NCBI RefSeq assembly: GCF_002929335.1
Contig: NZ_PJIL01000001.1
Location: forward strand, 124,001 to 188,000
Length of the DNA: 64,000 nt
DNA from: Arthrobacter sp. Y81
GTDB taxonomy: Bacteria; Actinomycetota; Actinomycetes; Actinomycetales; Micrococcaceae
Reading direction: 5' to 3'
The translations under genes were made by a program, and so were the position numbers. Under the pieces are notes generated by a model. That model was not told the DNA's origin, ran no database searches, and saw only the letters and a program-made list of their open reading frames with translations. How positions within the stretch are numbered: the first letter of the stretch is position 1; the number at the start of each line of letters is the position of its first letter. Positions 50,214-58,987 of the stretch are shown piece after piece.

Positions 50214-50588
50214 ATGGCTCGTCTCGCTGGCGTAGACATTCCCCGCGAAAAGCGGTTGGAAATTGCGCTTACTTACATCTACGGCGTGGGCAAGACCCGT
50301 GCACACGAAACCCTGGCTGCCACTGGCATCAGCGCTGACGTCCGAGTTAAGGACCTCACCGATACCCAGCTGGTTGAGCTGCGTGACTACATTGAAGGCA
50401 ACTACAAGGTTGAGGGTGACCTTCGCCGCGAAGTAGCAGCAGATATCCGCCGCAAGGTGGAAATCGGCAGCTACGAAGGTATTCGCCACCGTAAGGGCCT
50501 GCCCGTTCGCGGACAGCGCACGAAGACCAACGCACGTACCCGCAAGGGCCCGAAGCGTACCGTGGCCGGCAAGAAGAAGGCACGTTAA
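50214..50588 (+). CDS. rpsM: 30S ribosomal protein S13
   Basis: Small-subunit head protein contacting the P-site tRNA and subunit bridges, 124 residues. [20 protein letters not shown] and the C-terminal [19 protein letters not shown] are diagnostic. AAGGAG upstream of ATG 50214. The frame extends further upstream but without support. Confidence 0.98.
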   Translation: MARLAGVDIPREKRLEIALTYIYGVGKTRAHETLAATGISADVRVKDLTDTQLVELRDYIEGNYKVEGDLRREVAADIRRKVEIGSYEGIRHRKGLPVRGQRTKTNARTRKGPKRTVAGKKKAR

Positions 50589-50640
50589 TCCCTGAGGGAT
50601 TAACGCGTTTTCCCCCAATAAACTTTCTGTAGGAGAAATA

Positions 50641-51042
50641 ATGCCCCCGAAGACTCGTGGCGCGGTTCGCAAGCCGCGTAAGAAGGACAAGAAGAATATC
50701 GCGCTGGGCCAGGCGCACATCAAGAGCACCTTTAACAACACCATCGTTTCCATCACGGACCCGAACGGTGCTGTCATCTCCTGGGCTTCCGCCGGTGAGG
50801 TTGGCTTCAAGGGCTCACGTAAGTCCACCCCGTTCGCTGCCCAGATGGCTGCCGAAGCTGCCGCAAAGCGTGCACAGGAGCACGGTCTGCGCAAGGTTGA
50901 CGTATTCGTCAAGGGACCGGGATCAGGACGCGAAACCGCAATCCGTTCACTGCAGGCCGCTGGCCTCGAGGTTGGGTCCATCCAGGACGTAACCCCCAGC
51001 GCGCACAACGGCTGCCGTCCGCCGAAGCGCCGCCGCGTCTAA
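50641..51042 (+). CDS. rpsK: 30S ribosomal protein S11
   Basis: Platform protein of the small subunit, 133 residues. [20 protein letters not shown] and the C-terminal [13 protein letters not shown] are typical. TAGGAGA upstream. rpsD is not present between this gene and rpoA, as in some but not all actinobacteria. Confidence 0.98.
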   Translation: MPPKTRGAVRKPRKKDKKNIALGQAHIKSTFNNTIVSITDPNGAVISWASAGEVGFKGSRKSTPFAAQMAAEAAAKRAQEHGLRKVDVFVKGPGSGRETAIRSLQAAGLEVGSIQDVTPSAHNGCRPPKRRRV

Positions 51043-51064
51043 GACGTTTCCAGCAGCAGGAGCT

Positions 51065-51090
51065 TGCCCGGACCTTCACGGGTCCGGGCA
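51065..51090 (+). repeat. 10-bp hairpin between rpsK and rpoA
   Basis: TGCCCGGACC (51065-51074) pairs perfectly with 51081-51090 around TTCACG. No T-tract, so probably not a full terminator. Confidence 0.7.
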
Positions 51091-51140
51091 GGCCCAGCCG
51101 CGTTAAGTCTTCAGACCGAATTTCCACCACCTGTGTTGCG

Positions 51141-51151
51141 TCATATAGCGG
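51141..51151 (+). promoter_or_regulatory. RNA polymerase gene motif TCATATAGCGG, copy 3
   Basis: Exact copy of the 11-mer present twice before rpoB, here 24 bases before the rpoA start codon. Confidence 0.5.
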
Positions 51152-51174
51152 ATGCTCGCCGAAAGGAAACCTAA

Positions 51175-52185
51175 GTGCTCATTGCACAGCGCCCCACCCT
51201 CTCTGAAGAGGTCGTCTCCGATAACCGCTCCCGTTTCATCATTGAACCGCTGGAGCCGGGCTTTGGATACACTCTCGGAAACTCCCTCCGCCGTACCCTG
51301 CTCTCCTCCATCCCGGGCGCTGCTGTAACCAGCATCCGGATCGATGGCGTGCTGCACGAGTTCACCACGGTTCCGGGTGTCAAGGAAGATGTCACCGAGA
51401 TCATCCTGAACATCAAGAACCTGTCGGTTTCCTCCGAGCACGACGAGCCGGTTGTTGCTTACCTGCGCAAGCAGGGCCCGGGAGTCGTCACCGCCGCGGA
51501 CATCGCTCCGCCGGCCGGCGTCGAATTCCACAACCCGGATCTGCACATTGCCACGCTGAACTCGAAGGGCAAGTTCGAACTCGAACTGACCATCGAGCGC
51601 GGCCGCGGCTACGTTTCGGCAGCTCAGAACAAGTCCGGCGATTCCGAGATCGGCCGCATCCCGGTCGACTCGATCTACTCGCCGGTGCTGAAGGTTACTT
51701 TCCGCGTGGAAGCTACCCGTGTTGAGCAGCGCACTGACTTCGACAAGCTGATTGTCGACGTCGAGACCAAGCAGGCAATCGCCCCGCGCGATGCCGTTGC
51801 TTCGGCAGGCACCACCCTGGTGGAGCTGTTTGGTCTGGCCCGCGAGCTGAACACCGCAGCTGAAGGTATCGAGATTGGCCCGTCGCCGACGGATGCTGCC
51901 CTGGCAGCCGACATGGCCCTGCCGATCGAGGATCTGGACCTCACCGTCCGTTCCTACAACTGCCTCAAGCGTGAGGGCATCCACACCGTGGGTGAACTCG
52001 TTGCCCGCTCCGAGGCCGACCTGATGGACATCCGTAACTTCGGTGCGAAGTCCATCGACGAGGTCAAGGCCAAGCTGGTTGAACTGGGTCTGTCCCTCAA
52101 GGACTCCCCTCCCGGTTTCGACCTGGCAGCACGCGCCGCAGCCATCGAAGAGGACGACGCCGCGTTCAGCGACGACGAGCTCTAA
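51175..52185 (+). CDS. rpoA: DNA-directed RNA polymerase subunit alpha
   Basis: Assembly platform of RNA polymerase, 336 residues. GTG start with GAAAGGAAAC upstream gives [12 protein letters not shown]. The N-terminal dimerisation domain has [20 protein letters not shown]; the C-terminal DNA-binding domain has [22 protein letters not shown]. An acidic tail ends the protein. rplQ follows 77 bp later. Confidence 0.98.
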   Translation: MLIAQRPTLSEEVVSDNRSRFIIEPLEPGFGYTLGNSLRRTLLSSIPGAAVTSIRIDGVLHEFTTVPGVKEDVTEIILNIKNLSVSSEHDEPVVAYLRKQGPGVVTAADIAPPAGVEFHNPDLHIATLNSKGKFELELTIERGRGYVSAAQNKSGDSEIGRIPVDSIYSPVLKVTFRVEATRVEQRTDFDKLIVDVETKQAIAPRDAVASAGTTLVELFGLARELNTAAEGIEIGPSPTDAALAADMALPIEDLDLTVRSYNCLKREGIHTVGELVARSEADLMDIRNFGAKSIDEVKAKLVELGLSLKDSPPGFDLAARAAAIEEDDAAFSDDEL

Positions 52186-52262
52186 CAAGCAGATCTTGGC
52201 CGGCTGGCTGGATGCACCATGGTGTGCGCAGCCCACCGGCTTCCATATGAGGAGAAACAATT

Positions 52263-52955
52263 ATGCCTACCCCCACTAAGGGTCCGCGCCTCGGAGGCGG
52301 CCCGGCTCACGAGCGTCTTATGCTCGCGAACCTGGCTGCAGCACTGTTCGAGCACAAGCGGATCACCACCACGGTGACCAAGGCCAAGCGGCTCAAGCCG
52401 TACGCCGAGCGTCTGGTGACTTTCGCCAAGCGCGGCGACCTGGCTTCCCGCCGTCGTGTACTCGGCCTGATCAGCAACAAGGGCGTCGTCCACGAGCTGT
52501 TCACCGACATTGCACAGGCAGTGGAGAACCGCGACGGCGGCTACACCCGCATCACCAAGATCGGCAACCGCAAGGGCGACAACGCTCCCATGGCTGTCAT
52601 CGAACTGGTTCTCGAGCCGGTTTCCGCGAAGCAGGCCGTAGTAGCCGAGGCTACCAAGGCTGCCGAAAAAGCTGCCCCGGCTGAGGTTGAAGAGACCGAG
52701 GCTGCGGAAGCCAAGTACACCGGCTCCAAGCCTGCTACCGAGGACAACGAGGCACCCGAGGGCTTCGAGGTCAAGGGCAACGAGGACTCCATGAAGTTCC
52801 ACGTTCCCGGCTCGCGCTGGTACGACTCGACGATCGCTGAAGTCTGGTTCGACTCTGCTGAGTCCGCCGAGGCTGCCGGCTTTGCACCTGCCGGCGGCGA
52901 CGCTGCGCAGGAAGCTGCTGACGAGCCTGCTGCTGAGGAAAAGGACGCGAAGTAA
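52263..52955 (+). CDS. rplQ: 50S ribosomal protein L17 with extra C-terminal module
   Basis: Tunnel-exit protein, 230 residues where about 120 are usual. The core ends near residue 122 ([12 protein letters not shown]). After an Ala/Glu linker, residues 163-212 form a compact module with [15 protein letters not shown], then [18 protein letters not shown]. This looks like the short domain called a sunset domain in some actinobacterial annotations; I recall that name with moderate certainty. An acidic Ala/Glu tail follows. A strong terminator begins 44 bp after the stop, inside the next gene as annotated. Confidence 0.95.
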   Translation: MPTPTKGPRLGGGPAHERLMLANLAAALFEHKRITTTVTKAKRLKPYAERLVTFAKRGDLASRRRVLGLISNKGVVHELFTDIAQAVENRDGGYTRITKIGNRKGDNAPMAVIELVLEPVSAKQAVVAEATKAAEKAAPAEVEETEAAEAKYTGSKPATEDNEAPEGFEVKGNEDSMKFHVPGSRWYDSTIAEVWFDSAESAEAAGFAPAGGDAAQEAADEPAAEEKDAK

Positions 52956-52971
52956 TTCGCTGATTCCTTCG

Positions 52972-52989
52972 CATAGACTTAAGTCTATG
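52972..52989. repeat. 18-bp perfect palindrome covering the truA ATG
   Basis: CATAGACTTAAGTCTATG; its last three bases are the conventional truA start codon. As RNA it would place that ATG in a stem. Confidence 0.85.
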
Positions 52990-53877
52990 AACCACCAGAA
53001 ACCCGCTGCCCCCGTTTTGGGGGGCGGCGGGTTTTTGCGTATCCGATTGGATTTGGCGTACGACGGCGGACCGTTCAGCGGGTGGGCCGTGCAGCCCGGC
53101 CTCAGGACAGTCCAGGGAGTACTGGAGGAGGCGCTGGGGCTGCTGGTCAGGCGCAAGGTGCGGGTGACCGTCGCCGGCCGGACCGACGCCGGCGTGCACG
53201 CCCGCGGCCAGGTGGTCCACCTGAACCTCACCGAAGAGGAGTGGCTCGGACTGAACCGCGGCGTGGAACTTGACCCCGCCGTCGCCCTCCTGCGGCGCCT
53301 GCGCGGGGCGCTCAGCCGGGGGCTGGGGGACCTCACCGGCGCCATCGAAGTCCACCGTGTCACCGTCGCCCCGGAGGGGTTTGATGCGCGGTTCTCGGCG
53401 CTGTGGCGCCGGTACAGCTACCGCATTGCGGACGGTCCCGCGCTGTGGGATCCGCTGGGCAGGTATTCCACACTGTGGCACAGGGAAGAGCTCGATGTGT
53501 CGCTGTTGAACGAAGGGGCGTCCAAGCTCCTGGGCCTGCAGAACTTCCGTTCGTACTGCAAGCCCCGGGAGGGATCCACCACCATCCGGGAGCTGCAGCG
53601 GTTTGAGTTCGCCCGGGGGACCGACGGCGTCATCGTTGCCACTGTCCAGGCCGACGCGTTCTGCCACAACATGGTGCGTGCTCTGGTGGGGTCAGCGCTG
53701 TCTGTCGGGTCTGGGGCCGAGCGCCCCGGATGGCTCTACGACAGGCTGCTTGAGCAGAAGCGCGATGCCAAGTCAGTCCTGGCGGCACCGCATCCGCTGG
53801 TACTGGAGGAAGTCGCCTATCCCTCGGACGGCGAGCTGCTGGCCCGGGCTGAGCTGACGCGGGCCATGCGGAAGTAG
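52987..53877 (+). CDS. truA: tRNA pseudouridine(38-40) synthase
   Basis: Isomerises uridines at positions 38-40 of the tRNA anticodon arm. LDLAYDGGPFSGWAVQPG opens the domain; the catalytic Asp is in VAGRTDAGVHARGQV; NFRSYCK and FCHNMVRALVG follow. With ATG 52987 it has 296 residues, but the first 16 codons cover a terminator hairpin and show no family similarity. TTG at 53035, just before the conserved domain, is a credible alternative start. It converges with the signal peptidase gene 33 bp downstream. Confidence 0.93.
   Translation: MNHQKPAAPVLGGGGFLRIRLDLAYDGGPFSGWAVQPGLRTVQGVLEEALGLLVRRKVRVTVAGRTDAGVHARGQVVHLNLTEEEWLGLNRGVELDPAVALLRRLRGALSRGLGDLTGAIEVHRVTVAPEGFDARFSALWRRYSYRIADGPALWDPLGRYSTLWHREELDVSLLNEGASKLLGLQNFRSYCKPREGSTTIRELQRFEFARGTDGVIVATVQADAFCHNMVRALVGSALSVGSGAERPGWLYDRLLEQKRDAKSVLAAPHPLVLEEVAYPSDGELLARAELTRAMRK
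52999..53036 (+). terminator. Terminator of the rpoA-rplQ unit, inside the annotated start of truA
   Basis: AAACCCGCTGCCCCC (52999-53013) pairs with GGGGGCGGCGGGTTT around a short T-rich loop, followed by a T-run at 53032-53036. It lies within codons 5-17 of truA if the ATG at 52987 is used. Confidence 0.85.
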
Positions 53878-53910
53878 GTTCCGCTCGCGGAAGTATTCCG
53901 TTCGCTGGGG

Positions 53911-55473
53911 CTAACCGTCCCGTTCCACTGCGGTCAGTGAGTCGTCGGGCGTGTGGAATGTGTCTGCAGCTGCGGAGTGCGTCCCTCCGGCGCGATACCG
54001 GTAGGTGATGTTCTCATCCTGGACGATGAAGGTACCCACGCCGCTGCGCGTCCAGTGGAGGACCAGCAGTCCGTAGCGTTCGGCAAGTTTTGCGAGCGTC
54101 GCGAAAGTCGTGACGTCTATGACGGGTCTCCCCTGCGAGGCGGTCATCGGGTGGACGGGTACCAGCAGGGCCGCATAGCGGCGGCGGATGGCTGCGCCTT
54201 CATCGAGGGGCGCCGACCGGCGCGCTAGCGCGAGTACGATTCCTGCGGTGGCCAGGGCAGCGAGGAGCAGGACCGCTGAAATGACCCGTGCGGTTGCTGC
54301 GGTGATGGTCCAGCCATTGAAGCCGACCGTCCTGGCGGCCATGACTGTCTGCTGGCTTGTGGAGCTGTCGGCAACGTTGAGGGCTGGCTCCCCGCCTGTC
54401 AGTGTGAGTTGAAGCGGCGTCAGGCTGAGCTTGAGCTCAGGCGTGAACTCCGCCCCTGACTCGGTGGTTACCTTCGGGATGAGGCTTATGGACACGGGGG
54501 TACCGGGCTGGCCTGTGACGGCGGCTGCGGCGTCCGCCTTGGCTTCCAGTGACTTGAGGTCCAGGCTGACGGTTCCTTCGAAAGTGCTGCCCGTGAAGGA
54601 ATCCGGGGCGGCCAGTAGGACTGTTGAGTGCCAGCCGCTCGGAGTGGTCAGCTCCGCCGTTACGGCAATGGTTCCTGGTTCTCCTTCGTAGGTGTACCTG
54701 ACATCGACCGTGTTTGCCAGCCTGCGGAAGACTGGATCCGGGGATTTTGCGGCGGTGCCGTCGTAGGCTGCGCTCTGCCCGACGTCGGCGGTGTAGGAGA
54801 AGTTCATCCGGGTGCCGCTTTTGACGTCGGCGGATGACGCCGCTTCGAGGGGACCGGCCCAGGCGAGGATGCCGAGGGCTGCCCCGAGGATCCCGAGGAC
54901 GGCCGCAACGGATACCGGAACCCGCAGCGAGGGGAAAAAGTTTCTGACTGAAGGGCCTGTCATGGGGTGGTCGCTGATGTGGCGGGACACGGTGGTTCTC
55001 CTCGTTCTGCGTCTTTTCCGGGAAGTGACTGCGCTTCCGCTGCCAGCCACTAATGCGAAGGCGATCACGCCCAGCACGGGGGGACTAGTGAGCCTTTTGA
55101 GCCATATACCGGCTTGCGGTACGTGAAGGACGGCACGTCCCACGAGCTCATTGGCGCTTGGCTGGAGAGGGTCGATGGACTCGTTGTTGTCGCCTTGGAA
55201 GACGAACGCCCGGGAGTCTCCGCTGATGATGCGGTGTAGGGCAACATCGTGGTCGTTGGGTAGCTTGTACGCGGCGATGTCGCCAAGCGAGTACGACTGT
55301 GCTTTGGCCACGACGACCAGGTCGCCCTCATGATAGCCGGGCTGCATGCTGATGCCTTCGGTGGTGACCGCCGCTATCTGGCCGCTGGCAAGGGCGGCGC
55401 CACCCAGGGCCAGTACCCCTGCCAACACCGCGAGGGAGACGGTCGACAGAACACGGGCCGGTCGATTCGTCAT
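53911..55473 (-). CDS. S26B-type signal peptidase fused to an extracellular membrane-anchored domain
   Basis: A 520-residue fusion. Residues 1-140 are a signal peptidase I of the SipW/archaeal class: membrane anchor, Ser42 in GISMQPG, and His80 in ALHRIISG instead of the usual Lys, then a second membrane helix near 130. After a basic RKRRRTRR stop and a further membrane helix near residues 185-205 lies an extracellular beta-rich region (about 215-375) ending in a membrane helix near 400-420 and a cytoplasmic tail. The second half resembles the DUF5305 architecture sometimes linked to such peptidases; this is tentative. A small secreted protein lies just upstream and is the obvious client. Confidence 0.82.
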   Translation of the reverse strand: MTNRPARVLSTVSLAVLAGVLALGGAALASGQIAAVTTEGISMQPGYHEGDLVVVAKAQSYSLGDIAAYKLPNDHDVALHRIISGDSRAFVFQGDNNESIDPLQPSANELVGRAVLHVPQAGIWLKRLTSPPVLGVIAFALVAGSGSAVTSRKRRRTRRTTVSRHISDHPMTGPSVRNFFPSLRVPVSVAAVLGILGAALGILAWAGPLEAASSADVKSGTRMNFSYTADVGQSAAYDGTAAKSPDPVFRRLANTVDVRYTYEGEPGTIAVTAELTTPSGWHSTVLLAAPDSFTGSTFEGTVSLDLKSLEAKADAAAAVTGQPGTPVSISLIPKVTTESGAEFTPELKLSLTPLQLTLTGGEPALNVADSSTSQQTVMAARTVGFNGWTITAATARVISAVLLLAALATAGIVLALARRSAPLDEGAAIRRRYAALLVPVHPMTASQGRPVIDVTTFATLAKLAERYGLLVLHWTRSGVGTFIVQDENITYRYRAGGTHSAAADTFHTPDDSLTAVERDG

Positions 55474-55500
55474 GAGTTCCCTAATTCCACATGGAGGTGA

Positions 55501-55537
55501 AGGAACGGCCCGTCCCCCAATCGGACGGGCCGTTCCT
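55501..55537 (-). repeat. 15-bp hairpin between the secreted-protein gene and the signal peptidase gene
   Basis: AGGAACGGCCCGTCC (55501-55515) pairs perfectly with 55523-55537 around a 7-base loop. There is no T-run on the minus strand, so it may stabilise the upstream message or only partly terminate, leaving more secreted protein than peptidase. Confidence 0.8.
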
Positions 55538-55547
55538 AGTGGAGCAA

Positions 55548-55949
55548 TTAGCCGACGGTGACGGTGAGGCTGTCCGCGCTAGCGTAGCCGACGCCATCAG
55601 AAGAGCAAGTGACGACATGGTTGACGGCGCCCAGGGCACCTGCACAGGTGAGGTTCGTTCCACTGCCTCCGCCCAGGGCTGCTGTTACGGTCTTGCCATA
55701 GGTGGCGGGCTCGTCCGCAAAGGTCAGTGTGACACTGGCGACGGCAGTGTTGGAGCCGCCGACGACATACGCGTAGCTGGTATCGGTCAGCGTTGCACCG
55801 TTGATGTTCTGCGTCACTGAACCGCCGACGTATGAGTCCTCCGCGGCAGTACCTGAGGTTGAGAGGCCACCGCCGGTGAAGGCGGATCCCGCGGCTACGG
55901 CGAGGCCGGCGACGGACAGGGCAGTGATGATCTTTGCGGATTTGCGCAT
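55548..55949 (-). CDS. Small secreted beta-rich protein, probable client of the adjacent signal peptidase
   Basis: A 133-residue protein. MRKSAKIITALSVAGLAVAAG is a signal peptide; the mature part is Gly/Thr/Val/Ala-rich with alternating hydrophobics, suggesting one beta-sandwich. Two Cys (LTCAG and VVTCS) could form a disulfide. No lipobox and no sortase signal. The gene is directly upstream of the S26B-type peptidase, as TasA- and camelysin-like proteins lie next to SipW in Bacillus. That parallel is by layout only; no clear sequence similarity to TasA is visible. Confidence 0.8.
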   Translation of the reverse strand: MRKSAKIITALSVAGLAVAAGSAFTGGGLSTSGTAAEDSYVGGSVTQNINGATLTDTSYAYVVGGSNTAVASVTLTFADEPATYGKTVTAALGGGSGTNLTCAGALGAVNHVVTCSSDGVGYASADSLTVTVG

Positions 55950-56253
55950 GGTGATGATTCACTTTCGGTTTGTGGTGGCCCGGCTGACCCTGAGTGGTCC
56001 CGTGGCTTTGCGTCCCCGGCTTCCACCGGGTTTGCCTTTGTCAGTGGACCGACGAGCAGAAGACTTCGTGGTTGGATTGCACCGACAATTCGAAGCTAGC
56101 AGGAGATTTCGCCCGTCATTTGGGAACTTGGGTGGTCCTGCGGCAAGCCTCGGGTGTCTGCACCTTTGCCGCGTGTTTCCTGCGCGTAACCTGCGGTTGG
56201 CTTCGTGGATCGTGACGGTCCCGGCAACAAAAGCGGCCCTTGTCATGAACCAA
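55950..56253 (-). other. Upstream region of the secreted-protein gene, non-coding
   Basis: About 300 bases between the 3' end of the kinase gene and the secreted-protein start. It should hold the promoter of the latter; no sharp -10/-35 pair or hairpin terminator stands out. Confidence 0.4.
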
Positions 56254-57933
56254 TCAGTTGATCGCCGACGAATGCTCCGGACTTGCCGGCAGGGCAATCT
56301 TGAAGGTGCTGCCTGAGCCAGGTTGGCTGCTACAGGAGATAGACCCGCCGTGGCGCTCAATGATGGCCTTGGTGATGGACAGCCCAAGTCCCACGCCGGG
56401 GATGTCAGCCTCGAGAGCGGCCGGGCTACGGTAGAACCGTGTGAAGACCTTGGCGGTGTCCGCCGCGGTCATGCCCATTCCGGCGTCCTCCACCTGAAGG
56501 CGGATCAGGCCATCCTCGGCCCGCGCCGAAACCTTCACCGTTCCGCCGTCGGGGGAGTACTTGATGGCGTTCGAAACCAGATTGTCCAGTGCTTGGCCTA
56601 TCCGGAGCGGGTCAACCTGCGCCCACAACGGTGTGGGAACGTCCATCAGCAGTGAGACCTTCGATGTTTCGGCTTGGGCGCGAGCCGATCCGAGGGACGC
56701 CTCAACCACACCGGCAAGGTCCGTTCTGCGTGGGTGCACATGCAAAGCCTCGGACGCCGAAACCAAGAGATCGGAAACCAGGGTGAGGAGCCGTTCGGTG
56801 TTGCGTTGCGCCACCTCGAGCCGCTGGACAGCCAAGGGCGGAAGCCCTTGGTCGCCGTCGAGCACAAGGTCGAGGTTCCCAATCACTGAATTCAGGGGCG
56901 TCCGAAGCTCGTGGGAGACGTTCGAAAGGAAGTCATCCTTTGCCGAAATGGCTTCCACCAGCCCTGTGACGTCATTGAAGACGAGTACCGCGCCGTCGAA
57001 CTCGCCGTCGTCGTTCTTCAGGGGACGCGCTGCGGTGGATACAGCCCGCTGTTGCGTGCCTTCACCTAACCAAACCAGATAGTCGGCAAAGGTCTCGCCT
57101 TGGGCAGCGCGGGCTTCAGGGCGGCGGTCCGGTGGAACCGGCGTCTTTCGGTCATAGCCGGAGACCATGAGCAGCGACTCTTGGGAGCGTCCCGGGAGGC
57201 CCTCTGGACTTGCGGTCACCTCAAAGAGGGACTGCTGGTGGTTGGAAAGAAGGCGTTTGCCGTCGCCGCCGACAGCAATGATTCCGACGTCGACCGTTTC
57301 CAGGATGATGTTCAAGAGTCGCTCGCGCTCTTTGCTTTCTGCCAGGAGTGCCTGAAGCTCAATGTCTTTGGCTTCAAGTCTGCGTTGCTGAAGTCTCATA
57401 TGAACGCTGGCAAAACGTATTGCGAGCGAAACGGCGAGCATCATCAAAGGCAAAAGCACAGTTGTCGTGACGTCGGCTGCCGTAATGTTCGGCATCTTTG
57501 AAAACAGGGACGGTAATCCGATGAGCAGCGGACCGAAGAAGCTGAGGATGAGGCTTGTTCTGGCGGAAATGGCGGATGCGGAAAGCCAAATGACCGGAAA
57601 TATCGCCAGTACTCCCAGTCCCTGTAGATTTGCGGCGGCCCCGTTACGGGTAAACCAGATCGCAACGAGGTCCAGCACCGGTATCAACAAAGGTGCATTG
57701 GGTCCCAGTTTCTCCCAGGGCACAAGGACGCAGGCTGCAAAAATGATGGCGTGAAGTACAAGGGCGGCCAGGAAGAGTCCGCTGGTCAGTACCCCCGCCC
57801 AAACGGCGGGAGCTGCAATGACCAGGCCAGCAATGAACACCGTCAGGGGTAACTGGCAAAGTATGACCTGTGCACGTGGCCGGAGACCGCTGAAGTAGCG
57901 CTCCGCCTTTCGTGCCAGAAACCGTTCGCTCAT
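56254..57933 (-). CDS. Membrane sensor histidine kinase
   Basis: A 559-residue kinase. Six hydrophobic helices (about residues 18-180) form the sensor, followed by a coiled-coil linker (RLQQRRLEAKDIELQALLAE) and a PAS-like region near 215-320. His341 in SHELRTPLNS is the phospho-acceptor. ATP-binding boxes follow: NLVSNAIKYSPDGG, DAGMGM and GVGLGLSITKAI. The ATG at 57933 has GAGGAG seven bases upstream. It diverges from a response regulator gene across 256 bp. The signal is unknown; neighbours suggest control of pili or surface proteins. Confidence 0.93.
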   Translation of the reverse strand: MSERFLARKAERYFSGLRPRAQVILCQLPLTVFIAGLVIAAPAVWAGVLTSGLFLAALVLHAIIFAACVLVPWEKLGPNAPLLIPVLDLVAIWFTRNGAAANLQGLGVLAIFPVIWLSASAISARTSLILSFFGPLLIGLPSLFSKMPNITAADVTTTVLLPLMMLAVSLAIRFASVHMRLQQRRLEAKDIELQALLAESKERERLLNIILETVDVGIIAVGGDGKRLLSNHQQSLFEVTASPEGLPGRSQESLLMVSGYDRKTPVPPDRRPEARAAQGETFADYLVWLGEGTQQRAVSTAARPLKNDDGEFDGAVLVFNDVTGLVEAISAKDDFLSNVSHELRTPLNSVIGNLDLVLDGDQGLPPLAVQRLEVAQRNTERLLTLVSDLLVSASEALHVHPRRTDLAGVVEASLGSARAQAETSKVSLLMDVPTPLWAQVDPLRIGQALDNLVSNAIKYSPDGGTVKVSARAEDGLIRLQVEDAGMGMTAADTAKVFTRFYRSPAALEADIPGVGLGLSITKAIIERHGGSISCSSQPGSGSTFKIALPASPEHSSAIN

Positions 57934-58189
57934 TGAAGCTACTCCTCAGATTGGGGCCAAATCGCTCGTTTCGCCCGCAGCGGCTTTTGGACGCAAGCAA
58001 CGCTGCCCACGATCTTCAACTTTCCAGAAGCAGAAGTTACATTTGGTGTCATAGTAAGCGAAGTGATGCGTGGGGTCATAGGGCAAAAAGTGATGACGAT
58101 TTAGCTCCTGCGTTGTAACGTGAATTTGTGGTGATGAAATTCGCATATGTGATGGGCATATTCGGAGAATTCGTCAGGCTGGGGAGTCC
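57934..58189. promoter_or_regulatory. Divergent promoter region of the kinase and response regulator genes
   Basis: AT-richer than its surroundings. It contains a tandem repeat described separately and must hold both promoters. Confidence 0.55.
58048..58095. repeat. Two 27-bp-spaced direct repeats, possible regulator binding sites
   Basis: GTCATAG followed six bases later by AAGTGATG occurs at 58048 and again at 58075. The spacing of 27 bp is close to 2.5 helical turns. The position in a divergent two-component promoter region suggests autoregulation. Confidence 0.6.
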
Positions 58190-58987
58190 ATGGGTGATCT
58201 TGGGGTTGCAGTGGTTGTTGAGGATGACGCAGATGTGCGGAATCTATTGGAGGCCGTGCTGAGTCAGGCAGGGTTTGAGGTTTACTCGGCCGCGGACGGA
58301 CGGAATGGAGTCGAGGCGGTTCGCGACCATGGCGCAAACGTCGTCACCCTGGACGTGGGCCTGCCCGACATCGATGGTTACGAGGTTCTTCGGCAAATCC
58401 GGCAGTTCAGCGATGCCTACGTGGTCATGCTGACAGGCAGGACAGAGGAACCGGACCTGCTAACGGCGCTACACTCCGGAGCAGACGATTACATCACCAA
58501 ACCGTTTCGGCCTTTGGAGCTGAGGGCGCGGGTGGCGGCAATGCTGCGCAGACCTCGGCCGCAGTCTCCACAGGGGCGGACGCCTGCACCGGCGCCGGCC
58601 GCGTCGCCTCTCACGAGGACCGCTGAGGAAGCGGTACTCGTGCATAATGGCTTGGCGCTGAATCGGAAGACCAGGTCGGTTGTTGTCCATGGAGACGCGC
58701 TACCCCTGACCCGAAGTGAGTTCGATCTGCTTCAGGAGCTTTTGCGTGTGGGTGGGGCTGTTTGCACGAAGACTGACCTGGTTCGCGTAGTCAGGGGCGA
58801 GGAAGATCGTGACGATACGTACGTCAGCGAATCCGATGAGAGGGCCGTTGAGGTCCATATCGGGAATCTCCGGCGGAAGCTGCACGAAGACCCCCAGTCC
58901 CCGCGGTGGCTGCAGACTGTGCGCGGCGTGGGGTACAAGCTGACGCCGGCGGAGCATGAACGCCAGGAGATCCACGACCAGCGGTAG
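58190..58987 (+). CDS. OmpR-family response regulator
   Basis: A 265-residue transcription factor. The receiver domain has the acidic pair EDD near residue 11, the phosphorylated Asp55 in TLDVGLPD, Thr in VMLTG and Lys in TKPF. A Pro/Ala-rich linker (about residues 123-150) leads to a winged-helix domain ending GVGYKL. GGGGAG precedes the ATG at 58190. The partner is presumably the divergent kinase. Its stop codon abuts that of the HPt-like gene on the other strand with no base between. Confidence 0.94.
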   Translation: MGDLGVAVVVEDDADVRNLLEAVLSQAGFEVYSAADGRNGVEAVRDHGANVVTLDVGLPDIDGYEVLRQIRQFSDAYVVMLTGRTEEPDLLTALHSGADDYITKPFRPLELRARVAAMLRRPRPQSPQGRTPAPAPAASPLTRTAEEAVLVHNGLALNRKTRSVVVHGDALPLTRSEFDLLQELLRVGGAVCTKTDLVRVVRGEEDRDDTYVSESDERAVEVHIGNLRRKLHEDPQSPRWLQTVRGVGYKLTPAEHERQEIHDQR

